Shown here piece by piece: positions 8,880 to 18,863 of a DNA stretch of 64,000 nucleotides (its first letter is position 1; every line of letters begins with the position of its first letter). The notes below the pieces were generated by a model, which was given only the letters and a program-made list of their open reading frames with translations, did not search any database and was not told where the DNA came from. Origin of the DNA: Ruegeria lacuscaerulensis (GTDB lineage: Bacteria > Pseudomonadota > Alphaproteobacteria > Rhodobacterales > Rhodobacteraceae); the NCBI RefSeq assembly GCF_013033355.1, contig NZ_WQDY01000005.1, positions 124,001-188,000 on the forward strand, given 5' to 3'. Position numbers and translations under genes: made by a program.

Positions 8880-9224
8880 ATGACTGGAAAACAACTGGAA
8901 TTTGATCAGCGCATTCATCGCCTGAACAAAAAGCACGCAAAACTCAGCCGAGGCTATCGCGCGACGATGCGCAAAGATGGTCTTGTCGTTATGAGGCCGC
9001 AGCGTGTTCAGTCGGCTGTGCCGTTCAAAGTTCTTGTGATGGCTTTTTTGGGCTTTGTCGCATTCAAAACTTTCTTGCTTACGAGCTTAGGTTCTGGCGG
9101 GTATCAGTATCGCGTGGACAGCCTTGCCGAAGGCACTCAGGTCGAAAAAGCTGGTGCGTGGATCATGCAGATTGATCCGCTTTCTTCGTTTCTCTCAACT
9201 CAGGTCGCCAAATATTTGCCCTGA
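8880..9224 (+). CDS. Small single-pass membrane protein, unknown
   Basis: I do not recognise this 114-residue protein. Residues 1-40 are basic and likely cytoplasmic (many Arg and Lys). A single hydrophobic segment spans about residues 48-68 (PFKVLVMAFLGFVAFKTFLL), and the C-terminal 45 residues would be periplasmic. The ATG at 8880 follows a GGAGG ribosome site at a good distance, so I preferred it to an in-frame upstream start at 8742 inside prmA. A strong terminator follows 20 bases after the stop. Confidence 0.6.
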   Translation: MTGKQLEFDQRIHRLNKKHAKLSRGYRATMRKDGLVVMRPQRVQSAVPFKVLVMAFLGFVAFKTFLLTSLGSGGYQYRVDSLAEGTQVEKAGAWIMQIDPLSSFLSTQVAKYLP

Positions 9225-9245
9225 GTTTCGTCTGCTCTGACGAAA

Positions 9246-9280
9246 AACGCCGCGCATAGATGAATGCGCGGCGTTCTTCT
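9246..9280. terminator. Bidirectional intrinsic terminator
   Basis: A perfect 11-bp stem (9246-9256 with 9265-9275) closes an 8-base loop. It is followed on the plus strand by CTTCTTT and on the minus strand by TTT. It separates the convergent small membrane protein gene and DUF1127 gene and can serve both. Confidence 0.85.
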
Positions 9281-9330
9281 TTGCCCCCGAGGGAGAAAGG
9301 GGCTTGTGAGTGGTGGGGGTATGCTAATCC

Positions 9331-9543
9331 CTACCGGCGGCCTTCTGCCACGACGTCGATGTCGCCCCGGCACAGACCGATATCTTCCAGTTCGCGATCT
9401 GTCAGACCGCTCAGCGCATTACGGGTCATGCGGGCGTCATTCCATTCGATAACGGCGTTTGCGGCCGATGCAAAAATTCCGCCGATACGGCCAGCAGGGC
9501 CGAATGAGCCAGTGGTGGCGCGGGTGGTATCCAGTGCAGCCAT
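9331..9543 (-). CDS. DUF1127 small protein
   Basis: A 70-residue protein whose C-terminal half carries the DUF1127 (YjiS-like) signature: an arginine-bearing helix, then LSGLTDRELEDIGLCRGDI. Such proteins are frequent in Rhodobacteraceae, often stress-induced, and at least one from Rhodobacter has been described as RNA-binding. A function for this one is inference. The ATG at 9543 has an AAGGA-type ribosome site; a longer frame to 9597 lacks one. The gene runs into the shared terminator at 9246-9280 and has a long upstream gap before ruvC. Confidence 0.78.
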   Translation of the reverse strand: MAALDTTRATTGSFGPAGRIGGIFASAANAVIEWNDARMTRNALSGLTDRELEDIGLCRGDIDVVAEGRR

Positions 9544-9629
9544 ATCCTGTTTCCTTCTGGTTAGAGTTCCATGAGTGTCATTCGATTTGACGGGCATTTA
9601 GGGATGTCGTTCTGACACTGCAAGTGATG

Positions 9630-9656
9630 AAAACGCATGTGTCCTATGCGTTTTTT
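9630..9656 (+). terminator. Orphan intrinsic terminator
   Basis: A 9-bp stem (9630-9638 with 9646-9654) has a 7-base loop and a run of six T on the plus strand. No annotated plus-strand gene ends here, so it would close either an antisense transcript of the DUF1127 region or a small RNA. On the minus strand the T run is weaker (four T, within the stem). Confidence 0.6.
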
Positions 9657-9814
9657 GCAAGTCTCGGAATTTGTGAAAACCCCTTAATATTATGGCCATT
9701 TTACGGTCATAAAACATGTCGAAAACAGGCTTTCCGCTGTCGTAAATTGACTGATTTGTCGGTGGCGAAACAAGTCTGTCGTTTTTAGCCCGCCCGTCAA
9801 TTCGCTTGGAAAAT

Positions 9815-9829
9815 GTTCACGCTTCGTGC
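9815..9829 (+). promoter_or_regulatory. Possible LexA (SOS) box upstream of ruvC
   Basis: The element GTTC-N7-GTGC lies 47 bases upstream of the ruvC ATG. The alphaproteobacterial LexA consensus is GTTC-N7-GTTC, so the second half has one mismatch. ruvCAB is an SOS operon in several alphaproteobacteria, which supports the reading, but the match is imperfect. Confidence 0.35.
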
Positions 9830-9876
9830 TAACCCGTAAGAAAGATCACAAAAACCCGAGCAGGCTGGGGCACAAC

Positions 9877-10374
9877 ATGCGGATTTTGGGCATTGATCCG
9901 GGGCTACGAACCCTGGGATGGGGCGTCATCGAATCGCATGGCAGCCGCCTGAGCCATGTGGCCAACGGGCTGTGCAAATCGGATGGGGATGATTTGGGTG
10001 AGCGGCTGTTGTCTCTGCACAACCAGATTGTCGAGGTGATCGCCGAACACGCACCCGATCAAGCCGCGATCGAGCAGACTTTCGTGAACAAGGATGGCGC
10101 TGGAACGCTGAAACTGGGTCAGGCGCGCGGGGTTGCCCTGCTTACTCTGGCGCAGGCGGGGTTGCCAGTAGGGGAATACGCGCCGAACCGGGTTAAGAAA
10201 ACGGTGGTAGGTGTCGGGCACGCCGAGAAAGAGCAGGTCTTGCACATGGTAAAGCTGCAGCTGCCCGGGTGTCAGCCCAAAGGCGCGGATGCGGCAGATG
10301 CGCTAGCGATTGCGATCTGTCATTCCTATTACGGCACAGCGCCGCAGGCGCGGATGAAAGAGGTGCGGGCATGA
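9877..10374 (+). CDS. ruvC: Holliday junction resolvase RuvC
   Basis: A dimeric endonuclease that cuts Holliday junctions during recombination repair. The 165-residue protein starts MRILGIDPG and has the four catalytic acidic residues at D7, E66, D138 and D141, the same numbering as the E. coli enzyme. The ATG at 9877 was preferred to an upstream in-frame start at 9826, which would place 17 basic residues before the first beta strand. The stop overlaps the ruvA start as ATGA, so ruvC, ruvA and ruvB form one operon. Confidence 0.95.
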   Translation: MRILGIDPGLRTLGWGVIESHGSRLSHVANGLCKSDGDDLGERLLSLHNQIVEVIAEHAPDQAAIEQTFVNKDGAGTLKLGQARGVALLTLAQAGLPVGEYAPNRVKKTVVGVGHAEKEQVLHMVKLQLPGCQPKGADAADALAIAICHSYYGTAPQARMKEVRA

Positions 10375-11048
10375 TCGGAAAACTCACAGGGAGGCTGGAT
10401 TACCGCGCGGCAGATCACATCCTGATCGACGTGCGCGGGGTTGGGTACATCGTCTATTGCTCGGACCGGACCATGGCGGCCTTGCCGGGTGTGGGTGAGG
10501 CGGTCTCGATCTATACGGACATGGTCGTGCGCGAAGACCTGATGCAATTGTATGGGTTCTTGTCTTTGGTCGAAAAGGAATGGCATCGGCTGCTGTGTTC
10601 CGTTCAGGGCGTGGGGGCTAAAGTGTCTTTGGCAATCTTATCGGCGCTAGGCCCGGATGGCGTCAGCCGCGCGATTGCCTTGGGCGATTGGGGCGCGGTC
10701 AAGGCGGCCAAGGGCGTGGGGCCGAAGACGGCGCAGCGCATCGTTCTGGATCTGAAAGACAAAGCGCCGGGTGTGATGGCCATGGGCGGCACTGTGACCG
10801 AAGCGATGGATGGCCCTGCGCTGGAAACGGTCGAATTGGTTGAGCCCACGCCTGCGCCGAAACGCGCGGCGAAACCAGCCTCGGGCAATGCGGCGGCCTC
10901 GGCGGGTGCATTGTCGGCGCTGTCCAATCTGGGGTACGGCCCGTCCGAGGCGGCCTCGGCCGTGGCCGAAGCGGCCGCCAGCCTGCCGGATGTGGGCGAG
11001 GCCGAGTTGATCCGGGCGGCGTTGAAACTGCTGGCTCCGAAAGGCTGA
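10371..11048 (+). CDS. ruvA: Holliday junction branch-migration subunit RuvA
   Basis: RuvA binds four-way junctions as a tetramer and loads the RuvB motors. The 225-residue protein has the N-terminal OB fold beginning MIGKLTG, tandem helix-hairpin-helix motifs ([12 protein letters not shown] and [14 protein letters not shown]), and a C-terminal RuvB-contact domain (about 175-225). An alanine- and proline-rich linker precedes the last domain. It overlaps ruvC by 4 bases, and ruvB follows 4 bases after its stop. Confidence 0.95.
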   Translation: MIGKLTGRLDYRAADHILIDVRGVGYIVYCSDRTMAALPGVGEAVSIYTDMVVREDLMQLYGFLSLVEKEWHRLLCSVQGVGAKVSLAILSALGPDGVSRAIALGDWGAVKAAKGVGPKTAQRIVLDLKDKAPGVMAMGGTVTEAMDGPALETVELVEPTPAPKRAAKPASGNAAASAGALSALSNLGYGPSEAASAVAEAAASLPDVGEAELIRAALKLLAPKG

Positions 11049-11052
11049 ATGA

Positions 11053-12072
11053 ATGACTGACGCCGATCCAACCCTGCGCCCTGACCCTTTGCCCGAGGAC
11101 AACGATCGCGCCCTGCGTCCTCAGGGATTGGATGAATTCATCGGTCAGGCTGAAGCACGCGCCAATCTGCGCATCTTCATCCAATCGGCCCGTCAGCGGG
11201 GCGAGGCGATGGACCATACGCTGTTTCATGGCCCTCCGGGCCTTGGCAAGACGACGCTGGCACAGATCATGGCGCGCGAGCTGGGGGTGAATTTCCGCAT
11301 GACCTCTGGCCCGGTGCTGGCCAAGGCGGGTGATCTGGCGGCGATCCTGACCAATCTGGAGTCACGCGACGTTCTATTTATCGACGAAATCCACCGCCTG
11401 AATCCCGCCGTCGAAGAGGTTCTGTACCCGGCGATGGAGGATTTTGAGCTGGATCTGGTGATCGGTGAAGGCCCCGCCGCTCGGACCGTTCGGATTGAGT
11501 TGCAGCCCTTTACTCTGGTCGGAGCGACCACGCGAATGGGTCTGCTGACCACGCCCTTGCGTGACCGCTTTGGCATCCCGACAAGGCTGCAATTCTACAC
11601 GGTCGATGAACTGCACGAGATTGTCACCCGTAATGCTCGCAAGCTGGGCGCCCCAGCAGATGACGCAGGCGCGCGTGAAATCGCGCGCCGGTCGCGCGGC
11701 ACGCCGCGCATCGCGGGGCGGTTGCTGCGTCGGGTGGTGGACTTCGCCATCGTCGAAGGCGACGGGCGGATCACGCAGGAACTGGCCGACGGCGCGCTGA
11801 CCCGTTTGGGCGTGGACAATCTGGGGCTGGACGGTGCGGATCGGCGCTATCTCAAGCTAATTGCCGAAAATTACGCTGGGGGACCGGTGGGGATCGAAAC
11901 GCTCTCGGCGGCGCTGTCGGAAAGTCGGGACTCGCTGGAAGAGGTGATCGAGCCCTATTTGCTGCAACAAGGGCTGATCCAGCGCACACCGCGCGGGCGG
12001 ATGCTGGCGCAAAAGGCGTGGACGCATTTGGGTATGGCCGCGCCCAAGGGGCAAAGCGATCTGTTTGGTTGA
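11053..12072 (+). CDS. ruvB: Holliday junction helicase motor RuvB
   Basis: This hexameric AAA+ ATPase drives branch migration on DNA arms bound by RuvA. The 339-residue protein starts at an ATG 4 bases after ruvA and shows [11 protein letters not shown], Walker [10 protein letters not shown], the Walker B box DEIHR, sensor GATTR and a C-terminal winged helix ([10 protein letters not shown]). Length and motif order are standard. It is the last gene of the ruvCAB operon. Confidence 0.96.
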   Translation: MTDADPTLRPDPLPEDNDRALRPQGLDEFIGQAEARANLRIFIQSARQRGEAMDHTLFHGPPGLGKTTLAQIMARELGVNFRMTSGPVLAKAGDLAAILTNLESRDVLFIDEIHRLNPAVEEVLYPAMEDFELDLVIGEGPAARTVRIELQPFTLVGATTRMGLLTTPLRDRFGIPTRLQFYTVDELHEIVTRNARKLGAPADDAGAREIARRSRGTPRIAGRLLRRVVDFAIVEGDGRITQELADGALTRLGVDNLGLDGADRRYLKLIAENYAGGPVGIETLSAALSESRDSLEEVIEPYLLQQGLIQRTPRGRMLAQKAWTHLGMAAPKGQSDLFG

Positions 12073-12133
12073 AGCCTGAGACCAGAACTTTTATGGGTGC
12101 GCCATGGCAACCACCCAGTGTCGAGGATTGCGT

Positions 12134-12757
12134 GTGACCCCTGAAGACATACAAACACTGTTCACCCGCGAAAGCGGAGAGTTCCTGTTCGCCCGCTGGG
12201 GGCGCCCAATCGTCCCGATCGTTTTTGGGGTGCAGGACGATACGCTCGCCACCGTCAAAGGCGCGTTTGAGGCGGTTGTAACCTTGGCCGGGCACAAGAT
12301 GGCCGAAACCGACCCCGAGTTGGGCGCAAACTGCATGGTCTTCTTTTTCCGCGACTGGAAGGAGTTGCTGGAGGTTCCCGATCTGGACCGCCTCATCCCC
12401 GACCTTGCGCCTTTGGTGGATCGACTGATCTCGGCAGATGCCAATCAATACCGCGTTTTCCGGTTCGAAGAGGATGGTGCAATTCGGGCGGCGTTTGTCT
12501 TTCTGCGCATGGACAATGAGCTGTCGAAAGTTCCGGCTGAAACCCTGGCGCTTAGCCAGGTGGTGCAGACAATACTGCTTTGGTCTGACACCGCTTTTCG
12601 GGCGCAATCACCGTTGGCTGTGGCTGGTGAAACAACAGTGTTGCGCCCCGATGTCGCCGCGTTGATCCGGGCCGCTTACGACCCCGTGTTGCCAGGGGCA
12701 ACGCAAGATTCTGCACATGCTTTACGATTGTTCGCGCGTCTGCAAGCAAGCCACTAG
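12134..12757 (+). CDS. Conserved-looking protein of unknown function
   Basis: I do not recognise a family. The 207-residue protein is soluble, acidic and lacks a signal peptide or membrane helix. A Trp-Lys-Glu-Leu segment and an FRFEEDG strand lie in its middle. I chose the GTG at 12134 because GAGGA precedes it by 6 bases; the alternative ATG at 12104 has a weaker ribosome site and adds 10 residues. It follows ruvB on the same strand after about 60 bases and may be read through from that operon. It is convergent with the SulP gene, with 8 bases between the stops. Confidence 0.6.
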   Translation: MTPEDIQTLFTRESGEFLFARWGRPIVPIVFGVQDDTLATVKGAFEAVVTLAGHKMAETDPELGANCMVFFFRDWKELLEVPDLDRLIPDLAPLVDRLISADANQYRVFRFEEDGAIRAAFVFLRMDNELSKVPAETLALSQVVQTILLWSDTAFRAQSPLAVAGETTVLRPDVAALIRAAYDPVLPGATQDSAHALRLFARLQASH

Positions 12758-12765
12758 GTCGAACC

Positions 12766-14460
12766 TCAGGGGATTTTGCTGTGGAACGCTGACAGCAATG
12801 CGGTCTCGTCGGTGAAAAAGGCTTCCTCTCCCACCAGATCGGTGACGCCGTACCTGTCCAGTTCCGCGCGCACCTTTGGTGAGACAAGCAAGAACACCAA
12901 CCGAATGCCCTGTGCGTCCAGCACCCGGTCCATGTCGCGCAACGTGAAACCGGCGGAGAAGTCCACGTCATCTACGGCCGATGCTTCAAGGCAGAACCAG
13001 CGTATATCGTTTTGTGGGTCCGACGTGATCGCCCGGATCTCATCTGCAAGCCGTTGCGTGTTGGCATAATACAGGCTGTGGGAAAAACGATAGATCACCA
13101 GTCCGGGGTCAAACTGGTTGGGGCGCTCGATGGATTTGGCGCGCCAGCCTTCGCCTGTTTCATTGCGCACGAACACGGTGTTTCTGGGGTGATAGCCGCG
13201 TCGCGTATGGTCGATCAGGGATAGGGCCATCGCCAGAATGATCCCTTGTTCGACTCCAACTAGCACCACAACTGCAGCGGTTGCCACTGCGATCCAGAAT
13301 TCGGACCGTGCCTGGCGATAGATCGCAATCAGACCCTTTACGTCGATCAGTTTGAGTCCGATCAGAAACACGATTGCAGACAGGGCGGCGTTAGGCAGAT
13401 ACGCCAGTGGACCGGTCAGGAACAGAATGACAATAAGCACGATCAGCACGGTGGTCAGCTGCGCAATCTGACTGCGACCACCCGCGCTTGCGACCATTTC
13501 GGTTTTTGTGGGGCTGCCGTTAACCACAAAAGTCCCGCTGAACGCAGCGCCAATATTGGCCAGACTCAACCCGATCAAATCAGTGTTTTCGTTGAAGCGC
13601 TCTTCATACCGGGCAGCGTACGCGCGCGAGGTTGCTGCGCTTTGTGCCAGGATGACAACAAAGATCGAAATGGCCGTCGGCAGCAATTGTTTGAACAGGT
13701 TCCAGCTCCAGTCGACATTTGGAATGGACAAGGAGGGCAAACCGCTGGGAACAGGGCCAAGCACTGCAATTCCTGATGCGCTGAGTTGGAACGCCCAACT
13801 GCACAGGATGACGCCGATAATGGCGATCAAAGGCCCCGGAATTTTGTTCGACAAGCGTTTGCAGCCGACGACGATGACTAAAACAGCAGCGGATACCAGT
13901 AGCGTACCGGAACTGATCTGATCAATCTGTTGCACGGCATCTGCCAGCTTTGCGATTGTGCCATGTCCGGAAGTCTCGATCCCCAATAAGCCGGGGAGTT
14001 CACCGCACGCGACCTGGATACCGACGCCGGTAAGGAATCCAACAAGCACCGTTCTGGACAAGAAATCCGCAAGAAAACCTAAGCCGATAACTCGGGCAAC
14101 TATCAGCAATACCCCGGCCATCAACGCCAGGAGTGAGGCAAGGGCCAGATATTCGTTGGATCCCGAAACCGCCATGCCCGCCAGCGCCGAAGCCGTAATT
14201 GCCGCCGTCGCTGAATCTGCGCCCACGACCAAATGCCGCGAAGATCCGAAGATTGCGAACAGCGCCATCGGTATAAGGATAGTGTACAGGCCAGTCACGA
14301 TCGGAGTGCCTGCGATTTTGGTGTATCCCATCACCTCAGGGATCGCGAGGCAGGCAAAAGTCAGCCCTGCCAGAACCTCGGCCGGCAGTCTGGGCAGGTT
14401 CAGCGGCAGAATGCCCTGAAAAATCGGTAGCGCCCTGTTTTCTCGGCCTTTACCTGCCAC
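12766..14460 (-). CDS. SulP-family anion transporter with STAS domain
   Basis: A 564-residue inner-membrane transporter of the SLC26/SulP family, which carries sulfate, bicarbonate or dicarboxylates. About twelve to fourteen hydrophobic helices occupy residues 20-420, starting with the family segment ILPLNLPRLPAEVLAGLT. A cytoplasmic STAS domain (about 445-560) follows, with the CLEASAVDDVDFSAG pattern. The start is a GTG at 14460 with an AGGGGG ribosome site. The substrate cannot be assigned; no carbonic anhydrase or sulfate-assimilation gene is adjacent. Confidence 0.88.
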   Translation of the reverse strand: MAGKGRENRALPIFQGILPLNLPRLPAEVLAGLTFACLAIPEVMGYTKIAGTPIVTGLYTILIPMALFAIFGSSRHLVVGADSATAAITASALAGMAVSGSNEYLALASLLALMAGVLLIVARVIGLGFLADFLSRTVLVGFLTGVGIQVACGELPGLLGIETSGHGTIAKLADAVQQIDQISSGTLLVSAAVLVIVVGCKRLSNKIPGPLIAIIGVILCSWAFQLSASGIAVLGPVPSGLPSLSIPNVDWSWNLFKQLLPTAISIFVVILAQSAATSRAYAARYEERFNENTDLIGLSLANIGAAFSGTFVVNGSPTKTEMVASAGGRSQIAQLTTVLIVLIVILFLTGPLAYLPNAALSAIVFLIGLKLIDVKGLIAIYRQARSEFWIAVATAAVVVLVGVEQGIILAMALSLIDHTRRGYHPRNTVFVRNETGEGWRAKSIERPNQFDPGLVIYRFSHSLYYANTQRLADEIRAITSDPQNDIRWFCLEASAVDDVDFSAGFTLRDMDRVLDAQGIRLVFLLVSPKVRAELDRYGVTDLVGEEAFFTDETALLSAFHSKIP

Positions 14461-14651
14461 GTTGCCCCCTATGCAATGTCGGTTTCTTGAGTGAGAGTGT
14501 ATCGGGAGGAGCGTTGGAATACGAGCATCTGTACCTGATCACGAAAATTAACAGGTCTTGGGGATTGCAGGTGGCACGGCGGACATGCATCTGTTTGGAG
14601 TGGGGGATGCCCCGTTTGTTCAGAAGTCCTTATGTGGCCGGAATTCAGATC

Positions 14652-15059
14652 ATGACCCAAGATTCAGACGCGTTGAAAAAGCACATTTTCCCGATCCGGG
14701 TTTATTATGAAGACACCGATATGGGCGGCGTGGTCTACCACGCGAACTATCTGAAATACATCGAACGTGCCCGGTCAGACTATGTACGCAATATTGGTAA
14801 CGACCAGAACGCGATGCGGGATGCTGGCATCGTCTGGGTCGTGCGAAAAATCGAAGCTGAATACCTGGCCACAGCCAAATTCGATGATGAACTGCAGATC
14901 GAAACCTGGATCACGGCACTTTCGGGTGCCAGATTAACGATGGCACAGCGCGTGACGCGAGGGGAAACCGAGGTATTCACTGCCTCGGTCACGGCAGTTT
15001 GCATGAATGGGCAGGGCAAACCGGTGCGTCTTCCGGCAGAGATTCGCGCATTGATGTAA
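14652..15059 (+). CDS. ybgC: Tol-Pal-associated acyl-CoA thioesterase YbgC
   Basis: A hotdog-fold thioesterase linked with phospholipid metabolism and the Tol-Pal complex. The 135-residue protein has the 4-hydroxybenzoyl-CoA thioesterase motif YYEDTDMGGVVYHANYL, with the catalytic Asp at about residue 23. I chose the ATG at 14652 since it gives the usual N-terminus; an in-frame ATG 165 bases upstream adds an unrelated stretch. It lies about 110 bases ahead of tolQ, the canonical first position of the cluster. Confidence 0.9.
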   Translation: MTQDSDALKKHIFPIRVYYEDTDMGGVVYHANYLKYIERARSDYVRNIGNDQNAMRDAGIVWVVRKIEAEYLATAKFDDELQIETWITALSGARLTMAQRVTRGETEVFTASVTAVCMNGQGKPVRLPAEIRALM

Positions 15060-15170
15060 CAATTTTGACCGCCCGGGTGGTTCTGTTGGCTTTTCATACC
15101 CAACTGCGTTAGCGTTCATCAAAACAAGGCCAAAGAAACGGCCGTCAGGCAAAAACTAAAGAGCAGGTTC

Positions 15171-15866
15171 ATGGAAGCTGAAACGCTGGCGCTGGCGCAG
15201 GAGATCGACTTCTCCATGTGGGGGCTGTATGCCCGCGCGACCTTTATCGTCAAACTGGTGATGCTGATGCTGATCGGTGCGTCGGTTTGGTCTTGGGGTA
15301 TTATCATTCAGAAAATCATCAACTATCGGGCCGCCCGGCGCGAGGCGCAGGTGTTTGATGAGGCGTTCTGGTCCGGAAACCCCCTGGATGAGTTGTTCGA
15401 GCAGATCGGCACACAGCCTGACGGCAGTTCGGAAAAGATTTTCGCCTCGGGTATGATCGAGTGGCGTCGCTCGCATCGTACAGATGGCGGGTTGATCGCC
15501 GGCGCAACGGCCCGGATCGACCGATCGATGGATGTGGCCATCGCGAAAGAGGCTGAGACTCTGCAAAAGGGTTTGCCTGTCTTGGCAACGGTAGGTTCGA
15601 CCGCACCCTTTATCGGCCTGTTCGGAACTGTTTGGGGCATCATGAACGCCTTTATCGAGATTGCCGAACAACAAAACACCAATCTGGCGGTTGTGGCCCC
15701 CGGTATCGCCGAGGCTTTGCTGGCGACCGGTCTGGGCCTGTTAGCCGCGATACCGGCGGTGATTTTCTACAACAAACTCAGCGCGGACAGTGATCGGATC
15801 GTGGGTGGCTACGAGGCGTTTGCCGACGAGTTCGCCACCATCCTGTCGCGCCAGTTGGACAGCTAA
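15171..15866 (+). CDS. tolQ: Tol-Pal motor subunit TolQ
   Basis: A proton-channel protein of the MotA/TolQ/ExbB family in the inner membrane; with TolR it uses the proton gradient to energise TolA. The 231-residue protein has one early transmembrane helix (about 20-45), a large cytoplasmic loop, then two helices (about 135-160 and 175-200) bearing the typical VGSTAPFIGLFGTVWG and LLATGLGLLAAIPAV segments. tolR starts one base after its stop region. Confidence 0.95.
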   Translation: MEAETLALAQEIDFSMWGLYARATFIVKLVMLMLIGASVWSWGIIIQKIINYRAARREAQVFDEAFWSGNPLDELFEQIGTQPDGSSEKIFASGMIEWRRSHRTDGGLIAGATARIDRSMDVAIAKEAETLQKGLPVLATVGSTAPFIGLFGTVWGIMNAFIEIAEQQNTNLAVVAPGIAEALLATGLGLLAAIPAVIFYNKLSADSDRIVGGYEAFADEFATILSRQLDS

Positions 15867-15867
15867 G

Positions 15868-16344
<477 letters not shown>

Positions 16345-16353
16345 GGCGGCACG

Positions 16354-17460
16354 GTGGATACCGGCACCAAGATCTCGGCGATTGCCCATGTCAGTCTGAT
16401 CGGATGGGCCTTATTCGGCGGCACGTTCCGGTCCGAACCCTTGCCTATGGCCGTACAGGATGTCTCTGTGATTTCGGCTGAGCAATTTGCGGCAATGACC
16501 GCCCAACGGGACGCGCCCGAAGTGGCCACCCCGGCCGCTTTGCAGCAACCCGAAGCTCCGGTCGAAGATGCAACGCCCCCCGCACAGGTCGAAGAAGAGC
16601 AGCCGGTGCCAGAGGTATCGGAACCGGCTGAGCCGGAGCCTGATACGGTTCCGGAAGCGGTTGAGCCCCCTCCTGAACCAGTTGTGATAGAACAACCCCC
16701 GACGCTTGAGCCTCCCGAGCCGGACGTAGTTGCCTTGCCAACACCGCCGGGACCCGAAGCACAGCCGCGCCCTGCGGACAGGGTTGCGCCCGAGCCCGTC
16801 GCGCCGCCTCCGCCCGAGGCCGCACCGGATGATATCGAAACACCCGCTGTGTCTTTGGACGAAGGCGCCGAGGTTCAGCAGGAACAGCAGGATCAAACCG
16901 CCCCCGAAGAGGCGACAGATGAGATCGTGACCGAGGCCGAGGAAGCCAAGGAATACGCGCCCCGCAGTTCTCCGCGTCCGCAGGTTCGGCCAAACCGACC
17001 GACCCCTCCGGCGCAGCCCGAGGTGGCGGAAGCGCCTGAAGCCGAGCCCGAGACGCCTGCACCCCAGCCTGCGGATGAAAGCGCCATCGAGGACGCGTTG
17101 GCTGAAGCTTTGGGGCAGGGCAACGAACCCTCGGGCCCGCCACTGACCAGCGGTGAGAAAGATGCGATGCGTTTGGCAGTGTCCAAGTGTTGGAATGTAG
17201 GGTCGTTGTCGACCGACGCGTTGCAGACTGTGGTCGTCGTCGGGTTTTCACTCACGCCGGATGGCAATGTGGTGGGCGGCAGCTTGCGCCTGATCGAGAG
17301 TTCCGCCGGATCTTCCGGCGCTTCAAGACAGGCCTACGAAGCCGCCCGGCGTGCTATCTTGCGCTGTGGAGCCAGAGGATATGACCTGCCTGCTGACAAG
17401 TATGAGCATTGGCAGGATATTGAGATTACATTCAATCCCGAGAGGATGCGGATCAAATGA
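16354..17460 (+). CDS. tolA: Tol-Pal envelope-spanning protein TolA
   Basis: TolA links the TolQR motor in the inner membrane with TolB and Pal at the outer membrane. The 368-residue protein starts at a GTG 10 bases after tolR. It has one N-terminal membrane helix (about 8-26) and a long proline- and glutamate-rich spacer (about 55-235) in place of the alanine- and lysine-rich helix of enterobacterial TolA. A TonB-like C-terminal domain (about 255-365) carries KCWNVG and a TPDGNV strand. The stop overlaps the tolB start as ATGA. Confidence 0.9.
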   Translation: MDTGTKISAIAHVSLIGWALFGGTFRSEPLPMAVQDVSVISAEQFAAMTAQRDAPEVATPAALQQPEAPVEDATPPAQVEEEQPVPEVSEPAEPEPDTVPEAVEPPPEPVVIEQPPTLEPPEPDVVALPTPPGPEAQPRPADRVAPEPVAPPPPEAAPDDIETPAVSLDEGAEVQQEQQDQTAPEEATDEIVTEAEEAKEYAPRSSPRPQVRPNRPTPPAQPEVAEAPEAEPETPAPQPADESAIEDALAEALGQGNEPSGPPLTSGEKDAMRLAVSKCWNVGSLSTDALQTVVVVGFSLTPDGNVVGGSLRLIESSAGSSGASRQAYEAARRAILRCGARGYDLPADKYEHWQDIEITFNPERMRIK

Positions 17461-18776
17461 TGAGATTTCTGACCAGTCTGTTGCTTGGCTTGACGCTTTT
17501 GACAGCGCCGGTTTATGCCCAGAACGGACCGCTGCGCTTGGAACTGGATCAGGGTATCATCGAACCCTTGCCCTTCGCGGTGCCCAGTTTCGTGCCCGAC
17601 AGTCCCGCTGCGGCTCAGTACGCGCAGGATATCACGCGGGTTGTCGCAGCGGACCTCACCGGCACCGGGCTGTTCCGCGAAATCTCATCCGATGCGTTTA
17701 TCAGCCGGGTCAGCAGCTTTGAAGCTCCGCTGCAATTTGCCGACTGGAAGGCGATCAATGCCGAGGCACTTGTGACCGGGGCGGTGAATGTTTCGGGCAA
17801 TCGGCTGACGGTCCGCTTCCGGGTCTGGGACGTTTTCTCCGGGCAGGAACTTGGTAACGGCTTGCAGTTCGCAGGCACTACAGATGGCTGGCGGCGCATG
17901 GCGCATAAGGTGGCCGATCAGGTCTATAGTCGCGTGACGGGTGAGGGCGGTTACTTCGACAGCCGAGTGGCCTTTGTGTCGGAAAGCGGTCCCAAGAATC
18001 AGCGGCTTAAACGTCTGGCGATCATGGACTACGATGGTGCCAACGTGCAGTACCTGACCGACAGTGCAGCCATCGTGCTGGCCCCGCGCTTTTCGCCGAC
18101 GGGCGACCGGTTGCTTTATACCAGCTATGAAACCGGCCAGCCGCGCATCTATGTGCTGGATGTGGACCGTGTCCGCCGCACCGAGCTGAACACGCCCGGC
18201 GGCACGATGAGCTTTTCGCCGCGCTTCTCGCCGGATGGACGCTCGATTGTCTATTCGCTGATTCAAGGGGGGAATACCGATCTTTGGAAGATGGATCTGG
18301 CCTCGGGGCAAAGCGTGCGTTTGACTAACACGCCGGCGATTGAGACCGCGCCCAGCTATTCGCCAGATGGGTCGCAAATCGTGTTCGAAAGCGACCGCTC
18401 GGGCACGCCGCAACTGTATATCATGCCCGCAAATGGGGGTGAGGCGACGCGGATCAGTTTCGGTCAGGGGCGTTATGGCACGCCGGTCTGGTCTCCGCGC
18501 GGCGATCTGATCGCGTTTACCAAGCAGAACAAAGGCCGGTTCCATATCGGCGTGATGCGCACCGATGGCAGTGAGGAACGGCTGCTGACCTCGTCTTTTC
18601 TGGACGAAGGGCCGACATGGTCGCCCAATGGCCGGGTGATCATGTTTACCCGCGAAACCCAAGGGGCGAGCGGTCGGGCGACTTTGTATTCGGTGGATAT
18701 TTCGGGCCGGAACCTGCGCCCGGTGCGCACGCCGGATGGTGGCAGCGATCCGTCCTGGGGGCCTTTGCAGAATTGA
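17457..18776 (+). CDS. tolB: Tol-Pal periplasmic protein TolB
   Basis: A soluble periplasmic protein that binds Pal and TolA. The 439-residue precursor has a signal peptide (about 1-21, ending PVYAQ), an N-terminal domain (about 25-165) and a six-bladed beta propeller in the C-terminal half. The propeller shows repeated [30 protein letters not shown] and SPRGDLIAF blades. It overlaps tolA by 4 bases. Confidence 0.96.
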   Translation: MMRFLTSLLLGLTLLTAPVYAQNGPLRLELDQGIIEPLPFAVPSFVPDSPAAAQYAQDITRVVAADLTGTGLFREISSDAFISRVSSFEAPLQFADWKAINAEALVTGAVNVSGNRLTVRFRVWDVFSGQELGNGLQFAGTTDGWRRMAHKVADQVYSRVTGEGGYFDSRVAFVSESGPKNQRLKRLAIMDYDGANVQYLTDSAAIVLAPRFSPTGDRLLYTSYETGQPRIYVLDVDRVRRTELNTPGGTMSFSPRFSPDGRSIVYSLIQGGNTDLWKMDLASGQSVRLTNTPAIETAPSYSPDGSQIVFESDRSGTPQLYIMPANGGEATRISFGQGRYGTPVWSPRGDLIAFTKQNKGRFHIGVMRTDGSEERLLTSSFLDEGPTWSPNGRVIMFTRETQGASGRATLYSVDISGRNLRPVRTPDGGSDPSWGPLQN

Positions 18777-18863
18777 TCGCGGGGGCGGTCGGAAAAGTTC
18801 ACAAGAAACCCGCGCTGTGATACACAGGCGGCAATAAACAGATAAAACAACGAGGCACTTGAA

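Larger units (their letters stand above)
9544..9876. other. 333-bp divergent intergenic region, DUF1127 to ruvC
   Basis: This gap carries the promoters of the divergent DUF1127 and ruvC genes. It also holds an orphan terminator-like hairpin (9630-9656), an imperfect inverted repeat TTATGGCC-N7-GGTCATAA (9690-9712), and a GTTC-N7-GTGC element (9815-9829) resembling an alphaproteobacterial LexA box. I see no protein-coding frame with a convincing start. Confidence 0.6.

Noticed and set aside
15790..15867. ATG start for tolR within tolQ
   Set aside because: It adds 26 residues of shadow sequence; the TTG at 15868 directly after the tolQ stop gives the normal TolR N-terminus.
17685..18662. A 325-residue open frame antisense to tolB
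   Set aside because: Composition is rich in Arg, His and Gln as expected of a shadow frame, and it lacks domain-like features.
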